From Vibrio zhanjiangensis (GTDB lineage Bacteria; Pseudomonadota; Gammaproteobacteria; Enterobacterales; Vibrionaceae), in the NCBI RefSeq assembly GCF_030161235.1, contig NZ_BSPW01000023.1, positions 1-33,370 on the forward strand: a stretch of 33,370 bases of DNA, in the 5' to 3' direction. Each line of letters opens with the position of its first letter. The stretch's first letter is position 1. Position numbers and translations under genes: made by a program. Under the pieces are notes generated by a model, which made no database searches, was not told the DNA's origin, and worked only from the letters and a program-made list of their open reading frames with translations. Positions 1 through 7,914 of this stretch are shown here, piece after piece.

Positions 1-1
1 A

Positions 2-958
2 ACGGCAGGATCAAGTGATCGGAATAAACCGAAACGAGCGATCGCAATCACCGAAATACGCATTTATCAAGAAAACAGCATAAATTACATAGCACTTACC
101 GCGTGCAACTTTTTAATATCATTTTGCTTTGCTATATACTCCCCAACTTCGAGAGCAATAACTCCATTACTTGTTAGTAAAGAAAAAATTTCATCTCTCA
201 ACTCTAAATTATCAGTTTCAACAGAGATCATTAAAGTTATCTCCCCATCACTAGGAGCACTGCTGATGTCTGTTGGATATTTCAATGAAAAAGATCTGAT
301 GCTAACCAATCTAATAAGTTTTAGTCTTTCACTAATTTGCTCAATATTACTAAAGCCCATATCCGAAAGTTTTAAAAATCCTAGTTCAGAAAACAACACT
401 TACCTTGAAGCATGGAGAAAAATGGGAGATTTAAAATATATTGTTCTGATATTTTCTATCTTCCATTTATTCTTGGGAGGTATAAATGTTGTACTTCCAT
501 TTGTCGGTATAGTAGGTGAACAGAATTACTACGGTTATCTTTTGGGAACTGAGGCCTTTGGTGCTGTCTTAGCTGGATTAACATATCGACGAGCCTCCTC
601 TTACCTACAAAAAATAGATGAAAGAAACATACTCTTTTTGTGTGGAATATTCATTTTATTAACCATCCCCCATTTAGGAATATATCTTAATTTATTAACA
701 ATAATGTTTTATGGATACTTTTTTACTCTTTATAGCATTTTTTTCTTAACCACAATACAGCTTAAATCAGAACAAGATTATATCGGTAGATTTTTTGGCA
801 TTTTATATACATGCATCTCTATATTCTTACCTTTAGGTAGTCTTCTTTTTGGCTTTGTTGAAAAGGTTTTTTCTAACTATGGAATGAGCATAATAGGTTT
901 GATGATGATTTTATCTGCAGTTGTGCTTTTAGTTTTAAAGAAAAATAAAGGAGTTTAA
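2..958 (+). CDS. MFS exporter, C-terminal part (5' end outside window)
   Basis: The frame is open from base 2, so this is a gene cut by the left edge, not a gene starting at the first internal ATG (266). About 318 residues are visible, dominated by hydrophobic helices separated by short polar loops; I count roughly eight membrane segments. The early stretch (around residues 45-90 of the visible part: SPTSRAITPLLVSKEKISS, then a proline/glycine-rich helix ending PSLGALLMS) resembles the MFS_3 type of drug or siderophore exporter, where similar residues follow the fifth helix. It ends with TAA one base before the GTG of the next gene, and the RBS of that gene (GGAG, 950-953) lies in its last codons, so the two are translationally coupled. 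By position it probably exports the product of the following enzymes. The substrate cannot be read from sequence. Confidence 0.8.
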   Translation, partial: TAGSSDRNKPKRAIAITEIRIYQENSINYIALTACNFLISFCFAIYSPTSRAITPLLVSKEKISSLNSKLSVSTEIIKVISPSLGALLMSVGYFNEKDLMLTNLISFSLSLICSILLKPISESFKNPSSENNTYLEAWRKMGDLKYIVLIFSIFHLFLGGINVVLPFVGIVGEQNYYGYLLGTEAFGAVLAGLTYRRASSYLQKIDERNILFLCGIFILLTIPHLGIYLNLLTIMFYGYFFTLYSIFFLTTIQLKSEQDYIGRFFGILYTCISIFLPLGSLLFGFVEKVFSNYGMSIIGLMMILSAVVLLVLKKNKGV

Positions 959-959
959 C

Positions 960-2786
960 GTGTGTTCCATACTCACTTTTCTTACTAATAAAGAGTTTAG
1001 CAGCGAGTTTGTTAGTTCCCTACCAGAAAGATTAAAAAGATCTGAAAAAAGAGGGCCTGATTCATCCGGAAGTTTATTGATTAATAACTCTGTATATCTA
1101 GGTTCAAACAGGTTAAGAATCATAGGAGATGATAATGGTGTTATGCCAATTTCGTCGTTCTGTGAAAACTACCACATCGTATTCAATGGGGAAGTCTACA
1201 ACCATAAAGAGCTTCGAAAAGAACTTGAAAGTGACGGTTATAATTTTAAAACAAATACTGATACTGAAGTTATCCTTAATTTATACATCAAATTTAAAGA
1301 AGATTTTATAAAAAAACTTAATGGCATTTTCTCTATCGTCATTTTTGACAAAAAACGCGATATTTTTATATGTGCGAGAGATAGATTTGGTACAAAGCCG
1401 CTGTACTATTTAAGTGGCGAGGACTACGTAGGGTTTAGCTCCGATTATCAAACACTAGTCGAGTTACTCACTCCTTCGCAACGACAGATATCCAAATCAG
1501 CATTAAGTGCTCTACTAATGACTCGAATGGTACCGGGAGAAAAAACCATCTTATCGGGTATCAACAAAGTTGAACATGCGACGATACAAATTTGGGATCG
1601 TAAGACACTGAGTTGTAATACCTACAGGTATTGGTCACCAACTTGCAAAATCAGAGAATTCAAACAAAGTGAGTTTAACACGTATTTTCGAAACGCAGTT
1701 AATCGCGTATTTGAAGCGGATGTAGAGCCAAGCATACTACTCAGTGGTGGTTTAGATTCTGCCGCTTTGGTCACTGAGCTTGGCTATAGTGGCCGTATCG
1801 GTATAAAAACATATTCGTGTACATTTGAAGGTGCACAAAAGTGCGAAGAATCAGATATTTCATATAACATCACCAACGGTAATATTGATGAAAGTGCCTT
1901 TGCAATTGAAGTCGCTAATACACACTCATTTCACCATGAGAATTTCAAAGTCAATGCCGATATTGATGAAGACACATTTGATCAGATGCAAGCAGCGCTT
2001 GGTGAGCCTATCCCAAGTACCAATGCTCTAGGTTTATACCTGTTGGGTAAATCACTTCCCGCAAGTGAGCGACTTGCGGTTTCCGGAACTGGCTCAGATG
2101 AAATTCTCGGAGGTTATGAAACGCTCTATTTTAAAGAGCATGCAGAAAATCATATCAATACTAGCAATGCATCATTGTTAAAATCATTTAGTAATTTCGA
2201 CAGCGTGTGTATCGAACCGCTGAGCTTGTTGAATAGTGATTATGTAGATACGCAATACCTAGATCAATATCTTAAGCAATGCATGTCATCTTTTGACGAA
2301 GATAAAAATAGCCACGAATTATTGAATCAATTGGCGATATTCGAACTGAACTTTGGTTTACCAGGTTGGGAATTGGATCAAGCCGACAGGTTGTTCATGG
2401 ACTTCTCAATTGAACTTAGACCAGGATTTTTAGAAAACGAATTTGTTGACTACTGTTTGAGCATACCTTCAAAAGACAAGAGTCAAAAATTGCCTTTACG
2501 TAATGCAATGCGCGCTCACTTACCTAGCCATATTGTAGATAGAGAAAAACTGCCAAGCCTTAGTACACCAAAAGAGTTTATTTATGGGGCTTTCTTCCAA
2601 AAAGAATTAGAACGTATTAGGGAAGAGCCTCTAGATTTTTGGAATAAAGAAGCCTTAACAAAGCTTATTGACACACAAGATAAAGAATCAATTTTCGACC
2701 TGTTATATCGCGTTTTTTATATCCAAAAGTGGGTTGAGAGATATTTAGGAGATAAGTCTAAGATGACTTATCGAGTAATAAATTAA
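960..2786 (+). CDS. AsnB-like glutamine-dependent amidotransferase
   Basis: Class B asparagine-synthetase family, 608 residues, starting at GTG with GGAG six bases upstream. Such enzymes hydrolyse glutamine in an N-terminal Ntn domain and pass ammonia to an acyl-adenylate made in the C-terminal domain. Visible: Cys2 as N-terminal nucleophile after Met removal, RGPDSSG (31-37), NGEVYNH (76-82), RDRFGTKPLYY (140-150), the PP-loop SGGLDS (262-267) and GTGSDEILGGY (376-386). All catalytic elements appear intact, so both half-reactions should work. It sits between an exporter and an amidinotransferase in a tight cluster, which suggests amidation of a carboxylate in a specialised metabolite rather than housekeeping asparagine supply. 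The region after the PP-loop (about 290-325) looks longer than in E. coli AsnB as I remember it. True substrate unknown; a second asparagine synthetase is the dull alternative. Confidence 0.85.
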   Translation: MCSILTFLTNKEFSSEFVSSLPERLKRSEKRGPDSSGSLLINNSVYLGSNRLRIIGDDNGVMPISSFCENYHIVFNGEVYNHKELRKELESDGYNFKTNTDTEVILNLYIKFKEDFIKKLNGIFSIVIFDKKRDIFICARDRFGTKPLYYLSGEDYVGFSSDYQTLVELLTPSQRQISKSALSALLMTRMVPGEKTILSGINKVEHATIQIWDRKTLSCNTYRYWSPTCKIREFKQSEFNTYFRNAVNRVFEADVEPSILLSGGLDSAALVTELGYSGRIGIKTYSCTFEGAQKCEESDISYNITNGNIDESAFAIEVANTHSFHHENFKVNADIDEDTFDQMQAALGEPIPSTNALGLYLLGKSLPASERLAVSGTGSDEILGGYETLYFKEHAENHINTSNASLLKSFSNFDSVCIEPLSLLNSDYVDTQYLDQYLKQCMSSFDEDKNSHELLNQLAIFELNFGLPGWELDQADRLFMDFSIELRPGFLENEFVDYCLSIPSKDKSQKLPLRNAMRAHLPSHIVDREKLPSLSTPKEFIYGAFFQKELERIREEPLDFWNKEALTKLIDTQDKESIFDLLYRVFYIQKWVERYLGDKSKMTYRVIN

Positions 2787-2815
2787 TAACAAAAATACAA
2801 GTAAAAGGAGTGATT

Positions 2816-3856
2816 ATGAGTATTTTTACGGGCTCTCACAATGAGTGGGATCAATTGGAAGAAGTAATTGTAGGCAGTGCGCTACATGCCAATAAACCAA
2901 CATTGAACGTTGACCAAGTTGCCATTGAGTACAGAGACAATCAATCTGTTACTGCCGAACAATTAGGTCAATACTCGCAAAAAGTGATTGAAGAGACTGA
3001 AGAAGACTTAGCACTTTTTGTAGAGAACCTTCAACAGCTTGGTATTAAAGTACGTCGCCCTGAAGATATTGATCAGACAAAGGAATTTTCAACAGGTGAT
3101 TGGTCAACAACAGGTTTCTATAACTACTGTCCACGAGATTCATTACTCGTAGTCGGAGATAAAATCATTGAAACACCAATGACCATGCGCTGCCGATTCC
3201 TTGAACAATTTTCCTACAAAAATCTAATGTTAGAGTACTTTGAGCAAGGCGCAAACTGGTTGTCGGCACCTAAGCCACGTCTACTTGATAACAGCTATAA
3301 CCTAGACTCTGAAGGCCTTGCTTTAAATAATATCGAGCCTGTTTTTGATGCAGCAAACATTTTAAGAGCTGGTGAAGATCTCTTCTATCTTATTTCCGAT
3401 ACGGGTAACGAAAAAGGCGCGAAATGGCTACAAACAGTTTTAGGTGATCAGTATCGCGTACACCTATGCCGCGACCTATATGATGGTATTCATATAGACT
3501 CGACAATGGCACTTTTACGCCCAGGCCTCATGCTGCTTAACCCAGCACGAGTCAATGAAAATAACCTACCAGAAAAGCTACGTAGTTGGGATAAAATTTG
3601 GTGTCCTGATTTAGTTGATACAGGATATGAAGGTTACCAACCACTCTCTTCTACATGGGTAGGTATGAATATATTCATGTTAAGTCCGACATTGGCTGTC
3701 GTTGACTCTCGCCAAGAAACTCTAATTAAAGAGCTTGAAAAGAACAACATTGAAGTACTGCAATTGCAACTAAGACACGCAAGAACGCTTGGAGGGGGGT
3801 TCCACTGTGTAACCTTGGATGTTAAGCGTAAGAGTAAATTAGAAAACTATTTTTAA
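2816..3856 (+). CDS. Arginine:X amidinotransferase (AGAT/StrB family)
   Basis: Transfers the amidino group of L-arginine to an amine acceptor, giving a guanidino compound and ornithine. I place the start at ATG 2816, which has GGAG five bases upstream; the GTG at 2810 would overlap that site. The 346-residue protein carries the family triad: Asp178 in EPVFDAAN, His226 in GIHIDST and Cys331 in GGGFHCVTLD. The spacings (48 and 105 residues) nearly equal those of human glycine amidinotransferase (D254, H303, C407). The PRDSLLVVGDKIIETPM stretch (107-123) is also typical. Length is closest to the streptomycin enzyme StrB1 and shorter than AGAT, CyrA or SxtG. It follows the AsnB-like gene by 29 bases. 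The acceptor amine (glycine, lysine, a diamine or another) is not readable. Precedents in toxin pathways are AmtA of phaseolotoxin and SxtG of saxitoxin. Confidence 0.92.
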   Translation: MSIFTGSHNEWDQLEEVIVGSALHANKPTLNVDQVAIEYRDNQSVTAEQLGQYSQKVIEETEEDLALFVENLQQLGIKVRRPEDIDQTKEFSTGDWSTTGFYNYCPRDSLLVVGDKIIETPMTMRCRFLEQFSYKNLMLEYFEQGANWLSAPKPRLLDNSYNLDSEGLALNNIEPVFDAANILRAGEDLFYLISDTGNEKGAKWLQTVLGDQYRVHLCRDLYDGIHIDSTMALLRPGLMLLNPARVNENNLPEKLRSWDKIWCPDLVDTGYEGYQPLSSTWVGMNIFMLSPTLAVVDSRQETLIKELEKNNIEVLQLQLRHARTLGGGFHCVTLDVKRKSKLENYF

Positions 3857-3865
3857 TATTATCAA

Positions 3866-3887
3866 GGCAGCACCTTTGAGTGCTGCC
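3866..3887 (+). promoter_or_regulatory. Perfect 8-bp RNA hairpin between two cluster genes
   Basis: GGCAGCAC (3866-3873) and GTGCTGCC (3880-3887) pair perfectly around the loop CTTTGA. No T-run follows: the next bases are the GGAG ribosome site (3888-3891) and ATG (3898) of the adenylation gene. It is therefore unlikely to be a full terminator and could tune translation or transcript processing. Confidence 0.6.
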
Positions 3888-3897
3888 GGAGCATACT

Positions 3898-5439
3898 ATG
3901 AAGAATCTATTAGAAGAAAAAGCTTCATTTGAACAAAACTACTCAATAATCGATATATTTCAAAGAATTAAAAATACATTCCCTCAAAAAGTAGCAATAA
4001 AAGATGGGGACATCAATATAACTTATGAACAGTTAGACTTGCTATCCAATGTGCTTGCACACAACCTCACACAAAACTGCACCGAGCTAAATAGACCTGT
4101 AGGAATTTTAGTTAAAAAAAGCTATAAATATCTGGTTTCATGTATTGCAGCCTTAAAGTGTGGCGTACCTTATATCCATATTGATGAAGCCTACACCCCA
4201 AGCACTATTGAGCACATAATCAATGAAAATCAGATAGAAATTATCTTATCCGAGAACCTGTTTGCAAATCTCTCGTCATTACGATCAGTCACTATAGTAG
4301 ACCTAGACAACCATTTAGACTTACAAAACCAAACTGACGTGTTGTTTACTCCCATTCCTTTTGAGTCTGCCGATGCTACAGCAATAATCGGCTATACATC
4401 AGGTACCACTGGTCTTCCTAAGGGCGTGGAGGTGTCACATCGTGCGGTTATTTACTCCTTTTATAAGTTCTGGGAAGAAGTAAAAAATAACGAAGGAAAA
4501 GACCGATTTGGCTATATCACCTACCTGTGTTGGGATGGCCTAAGCCCACTGTTGAATGGCGCTACAGGTATAATCGTTCCTGAAGATACCATTAGCTCAT
4601 CAGCTACTTTATGCCAGTACATTTATAACCATAACATAGAACACTGTTTCTTCACGCCAACACTCTACAATAGCTTTTTAGACGCTTTAGTGAACAGCGG
4701 ATATGAAAAGTACCCTCTTAAAATAGTGTGGCTAGGTGGAGAAATTATCAGCAAGTCGCTTATTGCAAAGTCAGCACACGTTTTGAAAAACACCGCTTTG
4801 ATAAATAACTATGGCCCAACAGAGTATTTCGTCGTGTCACAAGGCCTCATTGACAAAGATAGCCAAGATTTTAAAGGTATAGACAACCTATACAGTACAC
4901 CTACTGGAAAAATACTATCTGAGACTGATTACTTACTGCTGGATGATGAGCAAAATGATATCACCGATGTTGGTGTTGGATTTTTGTATGTGGCGGGTCC
5001 TGCGATTTGTAATGGCTATGTCAATCGGGCTGATCTCAATAAAAACCAGTTTCTAAATATCAATGGGAAAGTGTACTTCAACACTGGGGATTATTGCCGC
5101 GTCGACGATAAAAGAACACTTTACCTTTTAGGCAGAGATTCATTTATTCTCAAAAAAGAAGACCGAACAATTCCACTCAAGGAAATTGAAGATAAGGTGA
5201 GTAATCTCAACAATGTAGAAACTTGCGTCTGCGTAAAAGACAAAACCAATGATGGGTTCAAAGTATTAGTCTTTTATACGACTCACGGCCATGTTGAAAA
5301 AGCGAGCATCAAAGGCTTGGTTTATAGCATTCTAGAATTCTTTTCATGCGAAATTCAATGCCACGAAATCAAAAATATACCTCTTCATCCAGCAAGTAGA
5401 AAAACTAATTACATGGAATTAAAAAATTTAACATCTTGA
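3898..5439 (+). CDS. Stand-alone NRPS-type adenylation enzyme
   Basis: Member of the AMP-binding (ANL) superfamily, which activates a carboxylic acid as acyl-AMP. Start chosen at ATG 3898 with GGAG six bases upstream; the GTG at 3880 lies inside a hairpin. The 513-residue protein has the A-domain core motifs: YTSGTTGLPKG (166-176), NNYGPTE (303-309), FNTGDY (394-399) and LGRD (411-414). At the C-terminus PLHPASRK stands where NRPS domains have PLTPNGK, so the catalytic lysine is either shifted by one (Lys502) or replaced by Arg501. Around the substrate pocket (TYLCWDGLSPLL, 208-219) I do not find the usual FD aspartate that holds the alpha-amino group, so the substrate may not be an ordinary alpha-amino acid. 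No carrier, condensation or thioesterase domain is attached or nearby. It may load a carrier encoded outside the window, or hand the adenylate directly to an amine. Confidence 0.82.
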   Translation: MKNLLEEKASFEQNYSIIDIFQRIKNTFPQKVAIKDGDINITYEQLDLLSNVLAHNLTQNCTELNRPVGILVKKSYKYLVSCIAALKCGVPYIHIDEAYTPSTIEHIINENQIEIILSENLFANLSSLRSVTIVDLDNHLDLQNQTDVLFTPIPFESADATAIIGYTSGTTGLPKGVEVSHRAVIYSFYKFWEEVKNNEGKDRFGYITYLCWDGLSPLLNGATGIIVPEDTISSSATLCQYIYNHNIEHCFFTPTLYNSFLDALVNSGYEKYPLKIVWLGGEIISKSLIAKSAHVLKNTALINNYGPTEYFVVSQGLIDKDSQDFKGIDNLYSTPTGKILSETDYLLLDDEQNDITDVGVGFLYVAGPAICNGYVNRADLNKNQFLNINGKVYFNTGDYCRVDDKRTLYLLGRDSFILKKEDRTIPLKEIEDKVSNLNNVETCVCVKDKTNDGFKVLVFYTTHGHVEKASIKGLVYSILEFFSCEIQCHEIKNIPLHPASRKTNYMELKNLTS

Positions 5440-5924
5440 ACTAGCGATATAAAAAACGGAGTCCTATTGATATATAAAAATTAAAATATATTGATATAAC
5501 GCCTAACAACGTGAGGACAATGAAATCTTTAAAAAGGCTTCAGCTCTCTTAGTACAGGGCTCCATCAAAGGTTTGCGCTGATACGGTCACTTCAAGAGAG
5601 TTGGCCAGTAAAGCGGCTCTGTAAAATGCTCGGTGCTCATCCGAGTGGATACCATGCATGGAACAAACATTAACACGCAAAACTCTCCCAAAAACAAGCA
5701 ATTATGATAGAATACGGGAAAAATAATGATATTGCAGTATTACTATTTAGACAAGAAGGATGACAAACCACAAGAGTAAGGTGCATAAAGTGAAAGTACA
5801 CGCCAATCAGCATTAATACGTAACTACTTAGAAAGTATTATCAGAACTTTCCCGTAAATCAACTCGACTGTAACGGCTATATTATTAAGTGGTCTGCTAT
5901 GCTGAGTAATAAAAAGAGATCCAT
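5440..5924. other. Gap between adenylation gene and argS-like gene
   Basis: About 485 bases without an intact gene. Bases 5507-5673 are an IS3-family remnant, annotated separately. The rest is AT-rich with many stops in all frames; I see no convincing terminator and no strong -35/-10 pair. A weak extended -10-like TGCTATGCT lies at 5895-5903 before the argS-like gene. Confidence 0.5.
5507..5673 (+). mobile_element. IS3-family remnant (orfA tail and orfB head)
   Basis: Two short overlapping reading frames match IS3-family transposases. Frame one (5507-5580) reads QREDNEIFKKASALL, the leucine-zipper tail of OrfA. Frame two (about 5557-5673) reads RFALIRSLQE and then RLCKMLGAHPSGYHAWN, the conserved start of OrfB, before a stop. 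OrfB is in the -1 frame relative to OrfA, as expected for programmed frameshifting in this family. The catalytic DDE region and terminal repeats are absent, so it is dead. Confidence 0.8.
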
Positions 5925-7667
5925 ATGAATATCAAGAGTTTAATAGTTGAAAAAGCATCACAAGCAATGTTAGCTGCTGGGTTACCAGAAGACATAAATC
6001 CCTCCGTAACACAAAGTACTAAGCCTCAGTTTGGTGATTATCAAATTAATGGGGTCTTGAGTGTCGCTAAGAAATTAAAGGCAAACCCTCGAGAATTAGC
6101 ACAACAAGTTATCAATAATCTAGAGATTGATGATATAGCAGAAAGAGTTGAGTTGGCAGGCCCTGGATTCATTAATATCCATCTAAAGAACGCATTCCTC
6201 GAATCAAATATTATTGCCGTTAACAAAAACAAAAAGCTAGGAGTCTTAGCACATCAACCAGTACAGAAAGTGGTTGTGGATTATTCCGCGCCCAATTTAG
6301 CTAAAGAAATGCACGTAGGTCACTTACGCTCAACCATTATCGGTGACGCGATGGCTAGAGTATTAGAATTTAGAGGCGATAACGTAATTCGTCATAACCA
6401 TATGGGTGACTGGGGAACTCAGTTCGGTATGCTTATTGCTCACTTAGAGCAAATGATTGAACAAGGCACAGACCTAGAAAAAGTAGCGTTGGCAGATCTT
6501 GAAGGTTTCTACCGTGATGCAAAGAAGCGTTTTGATAATGAAGAAGGTTTTGCTGATCTTGCTAGAAGTTACGTTGTTAAGCTGCAAGCAGGCGATGAAT
6601 ACTGCAAATCGCTGTGGAAAATGTTTATCGATACATCAATCAAACACTCTGAAGAAGTATACGATAGACTTAATGTAACACTAACACGTGAACATATCCG
6701 TGCGGAGAGTTCATACAACGATCTACTGCCTAAGATTATGCAACGCCTTAATGAATCAAACTTGGTTGTAGAGGATCAGGGTGCACAAGTTGTCTTCATT
6801 GACGAGTTTGCTAATAGTGAGGGTGCACCTTCGCCATTCATCGTCCAAAAATCGGGGGGGGGATTTTTATATTCAACCACAGATTTAGCTGCGTGTGAGT
6901 ATCGTTCGAATGAACTTATGGCCGACCGAATCCTAATCTTCACTGATTCGCGTCAAAGCCTGCACTTTAAACAAGTGGAAAACACCGCACGTAAAGCCAA
7001 ATTCTTACGCGAAGAAACGAGTTACGAGCCTAGCCTTTTTGGTGCAATGCTAGGGCAAGATGGAAAACCTTTTAAGACGAGAACTGGCGGTACTGTCAAG
7101 TTAACCAGCCTGTTAGATGAGGCAGTGAGCCGCGCGAGTCAATACTTAGAACAACGCGAACCAAATTTATCTGCAGATAATTTGAACGAAATAGCTAGAA
7201 AAGTTGGTATAGGTGCGGTTAAGTTTGCAGATCTATCCAAGCATCGTTCAAATGATTATGTCTTTGATTGGGATAGTATGCTCAGTTTTGAAGGAAAAAC
7301 AGCACCATATTTACAATATGCTTACGCGCGTATTCGTAGTATTTTCCGTAAAGCACAAGTGAATAGTGAAGATCTAAGTGATAGTGTGATCATTTCAAAT
7401 GAGCAAGAAAAGGCTCTAGCTATAAAATTGCTTCAATTTGAAGAAGCTTTAGATTTAATGAGTAGCGAAGTGACACCACATGTTCTATGTAACTACTTGT
7501 ACGAGCTTACAAGCTTATACATGACATTCTATGAATCGTGTCCAATTCTTAAAGAGGGCGTATCGGAACAGATACGATATAGTCGCCTAAGTTTATGTCG
7601 CTTGGTGTCAAACACAATCAAGACTGGTTTGGACTTACTAGGTATTGAGGTTATGGAAAGTATGTAA
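5925..7667 (+). CDS. argS: Arginyl-tRNA synthetase, divergent copy (possible self-resistance)
   Basis: Class I aminoacyl-tRNA synthetase joining L-arginine to tRNA-Arg; 580 residues, full length for a gammaproteobacterial ArgRS (577 in E. coli). Visible: N-terminal tRNA-binding domain ending AGPGFINIHL (78-87), HVGH signature (130-133), GDWGTQFGML (161-170), Tyr316 and Asp320 in FLYSTTDLAA, and GKPFKTRTGGT (380-390) in the region of the KMSKS-like loop. It is clearly of the enterobacterial/Vibrio ArgRS type, but differs at positions I remember as highly conserved: the E. coli DSRQHQHLMQAW segment reads DSRQSLHFKQVE (341-352), and the MFGMML segment reads LFGAML. These changes lie close to the arginine site. 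It follows an amidinotransferase cluster and sits among IS debris, so a duplicated, drug-tolerant ArgRS is likely. The alternative is that it is the only argS, relocated. A run of nine G (6854-6862) lies inside the coding region. Confidence 0.9.
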   Translation: MNIKSLIVEKASQAMLAAGLPEDINPSVTQSTKPQFGDYQINGVLSVAKKLKANPRELAQQVINNLEIDDIAERVELAGPGFINIHLKNAFLESNIIAVNKNKKLGVLAHQPVQKVVVDYSAPNLAKEMHVGHLRSTIIGDAMARVLEFRGDNVIRHNHMGDWGTQFGMLIAHLEQMIEQGTDLEKVALADLEGFYRDAKKRFDNEEGFADLARSYVVKLQAGDEYCKSLWKMFIDTSIKHSEEVYDRLNVTLTREHIRAESSYNDLLPKIMQRLNESNLVVEDQGAQVVFIDEFANSEGAPSPFIVQKSGGGFLYSTTDLAACEYRSNELMADRILIFTDSRQSLHFKQVENTARKAKFLREETSYEPSLFGAMLGQDGKPFKTRTGGTVKLTSLLDEAVSRASQYLEQREPNLSADNLNEIARKVGIGAVKFADLSKHRSNDYVFDWDSMLSFEGKTAPYLQYAYARIRSIFRKAQVNSEDLSDSVIISNEQEKALAIKLLQFEEALDLMSSEVTPHVLCNYLYELTSLYMTFYESCPILKEGVSEQIRYSRLSLCRLVSNTIKTGLDLLGIEVMESM

Positions 7668-7787
7668 TTCTATTACATACACTTGTGTGAAATTAATAAA
7701 CCTGAGCTGCATATGCGGAATTGAACTAAATGCCCTTGTGGTGATCAGATCTTTCGACCGAAAAATTAGATTACCAAGAACAAGGGC

Positions 7788-7910
7788 GTGAACGACCTAG
7801 ATGCAATTTACGTAGATGTCGATGATTTTTGTTTGCTATTTGAACCACATTCTCGACTTGGACGTAATCCACTACTACGACTCGATTTCAGGCCGACATG
7901 TCTTACTTAA
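7788..7910 (+). mobile_element. IS982-like transposase N-terminal remnant
   Basis: From GTG 7788 a 40-codon frame begins VNDLDAIYVDVDDFCLLF, recalling the start of IS982-family transposases (a short leader, then a CDVDDFC motif). It loses similarity after about 25 codons and stops. Just upstream is an imperfect inverted repeat: GCCCTTGT (7732-7739) with ACAAGGGC (7780-7787), continued by GGTGATC/GATTACC, which could be an element end or a hairpin downstream of the argS-like gene. Confidence 0.5.
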
Positions 7911-7914
7911 TCCC

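Noticed and set aside
85..399. 104-codon minus-strand frame
   Set aside because: It lies opposite the exporter frame, which is open from base 2 and has clear membrane-protein character; the minus frame is a shadow.
960..2786. Beta-lactam synthetase or glutaminase-dead AsnB homologue
   Set aside because: Cys2, RGPDSSG and NGEVYNH are all intact, so glutamine hydrolysis is expected; those homologues have lost the nucleophile.
3880..3897. GTG 3880 as start of the adenylation gene
   Set aside because: It falls inside the right arm of a perfect hairpin; ATG 3898 has a well-placed GGAG.
5490..5515. TAACGCCTAACAA resembling an integron attC end
   Set aside because: No partner arm, no 7-base core pair and no cassette layout nearby; it sits at the edge of an IS3 remnant.
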